Assembly: GCA_021014325.1 (NCBI GenBank)
Contig: CM037471.1
Span: 15,451,501-15,515,500 of the forward strand
Direction of reading: 5' to 3'
Source of the DNA: Plazaster borealis
Taxonomy: Eukaryota; Echinodermata; Asteroidea; Forcipulatida; Labidiasteridae
Length of the DNA stretch: 64,000 bases
Shown here: in pieces, positions 51,001-57,000 of the stretch
How positions within the stretch are numbered: the stretch's first letter is position 1
How the letters are laid out: each line of letters starts with the position of its first letter
The notes under the pieces: model-generated
Databases searched by the model: none
What the model was told of the DNA's origin: nothing
Seen by the model: only the letters and a program-made list of their open reading frames with translations
Made by a program: the position numbers and the translations under genes

Positions 51001-54000
51001 TCTATAAACTTCGTCGCGCGTCAATTTTACGCCAGTGTGACCATCGCGTAGGGGGTTTCTAAAAGGTTAAGAACAAATAAGCACCCTTGACCCTTGAGTT
51101 TTAAATTTGTTTCAATAATAATTAACACACTATTTTTGTATTAATATAAAAGCTAAAACTAATTTTAAAAAACATTGCAATGAGTATTTCTGTTGTTCAG
51201 TTTTTGTCACTAGATATAATTAAAAACAAAGATTTGATTTCATAAAAAAATGTTCTTCGTTTGACGTGTTTTCTCGTTCCGATACGCGCGAAACTTGCAC
51301 AGTCTATTGATAACCCTGCATTATTGCGTGCCCTTCCATTGTCAGTGCAGAATGCTTCTTCAGTGTGTACTCTTTCAATAAATTACTGAAAAGTCATATC
51401 TTTTCCTGCTATCCAGTACAATAGCTCTGCAACCTCTGCCTTGAAAAGGCAGAAGAATCTACTTAGACCACATAAAAATAAAAAAATGTTGATCGTCCTT
51501 TTTTGATGGGAAGTGGGGGAGGGAGGGCGTTTTTTTTTTTTTTTTTTTTTTTTTTGACATGGCAAAATATGAAATAAAGAATAAAGATATCATCATAATC
51601 ACTATAAAACAAAGGGTTTGTGTGATTTTGATGTTTTTGATTGTTTTGTTAAACCCTTTGAAATCCTAGATGACATTTTCTGTAAACATTTTCAAAAAAC
51701 TAAAACGCAGCCTAAGTAAAATATTTGAAGAATTTTTCTTGTTTTGCCAACATGAATATCCTTTCTTCAACCATCTATTTCCGACCTTTGTATTTTGAAA
51801 AAATATCAGCTGAAAAATCTGGGAGACAAAGTTGACTGAAAAGATCATTAAAAATACCGTTTTTTATGATTTAAAAAAAAAAAAAAAAAAAAAAAATGGG
51901 GTCGGGGGGTTTTGTAGGGTCGGGCGGGGACGATCAACAATTTCTTTTTTTTATGTGGCCTTATTATGATTAAATAATTAACCTGGATTCATCAATGGTT
52001 TCAATGGTGGAACGTGTACTACCATGACTACCAATGTACACACATCGAGCGTCCCCTAATTGCTTTTTGCTTGACTTTTTTTATGCATTCATTATATTTC
52101 TGTACAATTATTGCATTTCCAGTTTCAGCGGATGATTATTTGATCTTGTGTGTGTTTTTACTGTTCATGTACAATTCAGCTTTTGGCAGCGACATACGCT
52201 AATGATATTAATAAATCAAAAAGGGTATGTATTACTAAAACTCATGTTTGGATATTGTATCCTGGGCCCGATTTCATAGAGCTGCTTAAGCAGAAAATAT
52301 TGCTTAAAAATGTTCTGCTTAGCAGAAATGAGCAGGATACCAGTCTCAAATTGTACATGTGACATGGTATTTTGGCTGGTAACCCTGTTCTGGTAAGCAT
52401 AATTTTGTTGTGCTTAGCTACTTGTTGTGCTTAAGCAGCTCTATGAAATTGGGCCCTGGTGAATTAGTGAGTCATCTCTTGAATAGAAACACAAACCCCA
52501 GTTGTATGCATGGCAAATCAGTAACCATTGATTTGAAGAAAATAATACACCTTACATGTAAATTCAGAATAATTGAGTTAATGGTTTTGAATGAAGCAAT
52601 ACTGCTAATGGCATTGCCATACACACATGCCATACTGTATTCTGAAATAATTGACAGTTATGCAGAGTTTGGATTGGCTTAGTATGAATAAATGACGGAA
52701 GGACAATTGTAATACACTCACCCTGCGAAATACACATGTTGACAAAATATAAAAGCTGGTTTTATCTTCTGTACATGTACATTAAAATACATGTACATGA
52801 ACAGTACATTGACCAGACAGCTGGCATTGTTGCAGATAAAAAGATGAAACGTGTAAAACGTGCCCTTCAATGTTAAAGAGAGATTACTTTAAAACAATTC
52901 TTAACTTGAAATTGATGGTCAAGCTGTTTCTAATTCCCATGTGCATAATTGTAAAGTATCACAATTGTGGCGTGTTGTGGCCCGAGCGGTTAAAGAGCAC
53001 CCGACTCAAGCTCTGGTGTGTCTGATCAGTAGAGTCTGGGTTCAAGTCTGGTTGTGGCACTTGTGTCCTTGAGCAAGATACTTTAACATAATTGCTTTGT
53101 CCTTCTAATGGGACATTAAACCGTATGTCCTGTGTACTAACATAGTGCATGTAAATGAACCCAGAACACTTATCGTGGAAGAGTCAGGGTTAACCCCGGT
53201 GTTAACATCGGTGTTTCTGGTTCACATACATGTAACAAGCACGCTTGTTTACAATACAGGTTTCCTCAGGCTTGCGAGCTACAGTGATTAAGTTCACTTA
53301 TGAGGTACATCCTTGATTTCATTACCATTGCCATTTTTAGATCAATAAACCATTAACATACATGTAACAGTAACCATTACCATCTTTCTAATCATACACA
53401 ATAATATCAAACATTCAAAGAAACATTTACAAAAACCATTGGAGAACAAATCACAAATAATAAAACATATGTACACAAGGCAAAATGTCTCTGTAGAATA
53501 CATTGTATGTATCATTTACACAAGCTATATTTTATTACTTTTTGCTCTTTTAATGGGAAGTACAGTTTGGTGTACATTTACACATTTTAAGTACACAGTA
53601 TCCTTGTAGTATACATGTATCAGGCGTGATGTTCCTCTCTTGAAAAAAGTTGGGAAATTGTATGCGTTCAAACTACATGTAGACCACCGACACATGACCA
53701 GTACATTATACATAATCACAGTGCTATTGTTTGGTTGCAGTGCAGAAACGAACCCATTTTCCGCCCAACTACTTAAAATTCCAGAGCTGCCAAAATTTAC
53801 ATCTTGCAAACAGGGAGATTTTTCACAACAATCAGGGAGATATTTAGAATTACATTCAAGATAATAGTAATAGGGACGAAATTTCCATAATCTGGGAGAT
53901 TTTCAAATTTGTTCATTAGAACATGGAAAGATTGGTTTATTTTCAGGGAAATTTCTGCAGAATCAGGGAGAGTTGGCAGCTCTGCTTTTCTTCAGACATA

Positions 54001-57000
54001 ATATAAGAATAATACCGGAGTCTATACCAATAAGGTTCTCAACACGCTGAAACAGAGAGAAACAAGCAAATGAGGGTTTTGTTATGAAGGATTGATAATG
54101 TGAACCATCAAAGCACCCACTAGGGAAGCATGATGGCACAATTTGCTGCCAAACGACCATTCCAGAATCACCGAGGCAATCCCCATTCACAATTACAGAT
54201 CTCATTTAGCTCGTTTCAGATGTTCATAACATAAACTCCAAATTGAAGTTGGAAGACTATAATGGCATAGCACCACATCTAAGAATATGCGCACAAATGT
54301 GAACAGGATGTTGAAAATTAAATACACTTTCTAATTGATTGCTCATTATATGCTGAGTTGAGACAAAGTAGGTATATATATATTGAAATTTGTAAATTAC
54401 ACAATGTCTTCACAAGTATGACTAGTGATGAAATATTTTGTGTTATTTATGTCCTCACAAGAAAAAAGAATTGTCACTTGCGTTGCAAAATACATTTTCA
54501 TGTTCAATGAGCTGAAAGAGAGGCAAAATGTTTGAAATATATACGCGTACTATTTATTAATGTTTTCACGTTACTGCCATGCAAACACTTCAATTTATTA
54601 TGTAAATGTCATTGTTGTAACCTTCCCCTTGGGTTATGGGGGTAGTTCCTGAAATGAATAAAACAGTTAGTATTCTGCTGACATTTCAATTATTAATTGA
54701 TATGTCAACACGATCAATGAACTACGTTCAATATTGCAAACTTACCAGTAAATTGCCCGACTTCACTGCACCCCACCCGTATTCTATAGTATATCATACA
54801 GCATACTATATAAGTACAGATCAATTTCTTTACTTTGGCAGTCATGGGTATAATATGTTGTTAATTTTATCAAAGTTTTTTCACTTAAATCATATTTTTT
54901 TAAGCAAAATTATATATGTTTAGTTACTACCTTTAATATATCAACAAATCCTCTGATAGTCTAGACAAATAAATGAAGAAATGAGTACACCTAGTTAATA
55001 AGTTTTTTTTAAATTTCTTTAAATTATCATTAAAGGTATTTTACAACTTCTAAGCCTAAAGGTACTAATTTGCATATTATGTGATATTTACGCTGTTATA
55101 ACATTGACAGATTAATTTTTAATAGAAAGTTGATTTGGTTGATTCCGAGGACAACGTGACTGCCACATCGCAAATAAATAGGTAACTAAAATTGAACCTA
55201 TTAAAAAAAAATTATGTTTTTTGACAAACCAAATATTTTCACTATTTAGAGCCGTTGGTTTTGTACACAGATACAAAATGTGCAATAAGTGATGTCATGG
55301 TGACGTCGCACAATGTTTTAAGACCATCAATCACATCTACAGTACCCCTCAAGTGCATAACTGAAAGAAGTTTGACGATCAGCAGTACACTTTTTGAGAT
55401 ATGGTAGTAACAAGGTTGGCTAATTAAATATTCACATTGCTGAAACAAAGTTAATTAATTAAGAATTTTAAACGTAATTACATTTAATGTTAATTTTAAA
55501 TACTAAGCTGCAATTTGATATAGGATGACTGTTTCATATTTAGTCATTTTGATTTTAGGAATAAACAAAAATCAGGCGGAAACAAAGAATATGAAAAATA
55601 ATACAAATCTAGACGAAAACAAAACCTGTTCCGACGGAACAGCTAAAAAAAAAAAAACCAATGAAAACAAAACCTGTTCCGACTTTCAGCTTATAATAAA
55701 TAGAACTTGAGCGCCTTCCATCTAAAGCATAAATCCAAAGCACTTAAAAGGTACGGAAATACTGATGGATTAATTAAATATATAAATAAAACACAATGCA
55801 GTGTATGTATGTTATTAAAGCCATGTGCACAGCTTATAGAGTTGTGCAATTCAAAACCATTGATTGAGACAATCTAAACACAAACACGTCATTTCAGTAC
55901 ATTCCCAGATCACAGATTATGACCATCAATCTTGTCCAACAATGCATCACACTGGCAATGAGTTTTCACCATCTTATTGAAAGATTACCATTGTTTTATA
56001 CGATACATTTGACATGATTGATAATGTTCTAAAAACCCCAAGGTAACCATGAAGCTTATTTTTTATGAACTTGACAGACGAAACCACAGACTGCGAAACC
56101 AGTAGACAGTACCAATTGTCGTGAAAAAAACTTAGCTGTAAAAAAGTTGATAACATGCCAGAAATTTGTCCTTGACACGTGTTTTCTTATTTTGGTTCAA
56201 CAAATCCAAATAAGCACACATGTGTATCTATATGAATGTACTCCAAATCTAGAAAAACATACACTGATTATGTAATGTTTTATTAAGAAGACCACCTAAT
56301 CTGATGAAATTTTCACAGGTTGATTGTATGATGTGTTCACTGCAAACTAAAATATAGGAATGAATTTTCTCTTTTATTTTAAAAGGGTCAGGGGTCGATT
56401 TCACAAAACTCTTCCTAACTTAGGACTAGTCCTAGGCAATGCTAAGAGATAGGACTAGTCATAAGTACTGGTCCTAACTTAAGACTAGTCCTATCTCTTA
56501 GCATTGCCTAGGACTAGTCCTAAGTTAGGAAGAGTTTGGTGAAATCGACCCCCTGGTAAGAACTCTGAAAATTAATGGCAATAAAAACTTACTTGGTAAG
56601 AAGTACAGCAGCTTTGGATAATGCATTTTGATTTGAGAAACTTTTCACTTCGAAGTACTGCGGTTGTAGAAAAAGATATCACTTTTTATTCCCCAAAAAT
56701 TTGAATCTGAGAAGCGTTACTGCAGTAACGTTTCTCAGATTGTGTATTCATTATTCTTCCTGAGTGGACATAACCATTCTAGATTTTCGGCAATATCTCA
56801 AAAACGCTACCACATTTGAAATTAAATTTTCACAGATACTGTAGTTTTATGGTATATTTCTTCAACTATATAGGATTGAAACAAACAGTGTGTTCCAATT
56901 ACCAAACGTATACAATCCCTTTTAAGTGAACGCATCTTGATACTAGTACACAGGCATTAGGTTTTAGAGACAAATAATGTCATAACAATAACTCACCATA

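Larger units (their letters stand above)
50304..56996 (-). other. MGAT5 intron 1 (6.7 kb)
   Basis: Contains a TIR element (50623-51307), a foldback element (51465-51960), a palindromic MITE (52262-52458), a tRNA-Leu-headed SINE (52965-53190), a short MITE (53782-53984) and a nested MITE pair (56379-56925). The rest is AT-rich sequence without a supported gene. Confidence 0.85.
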
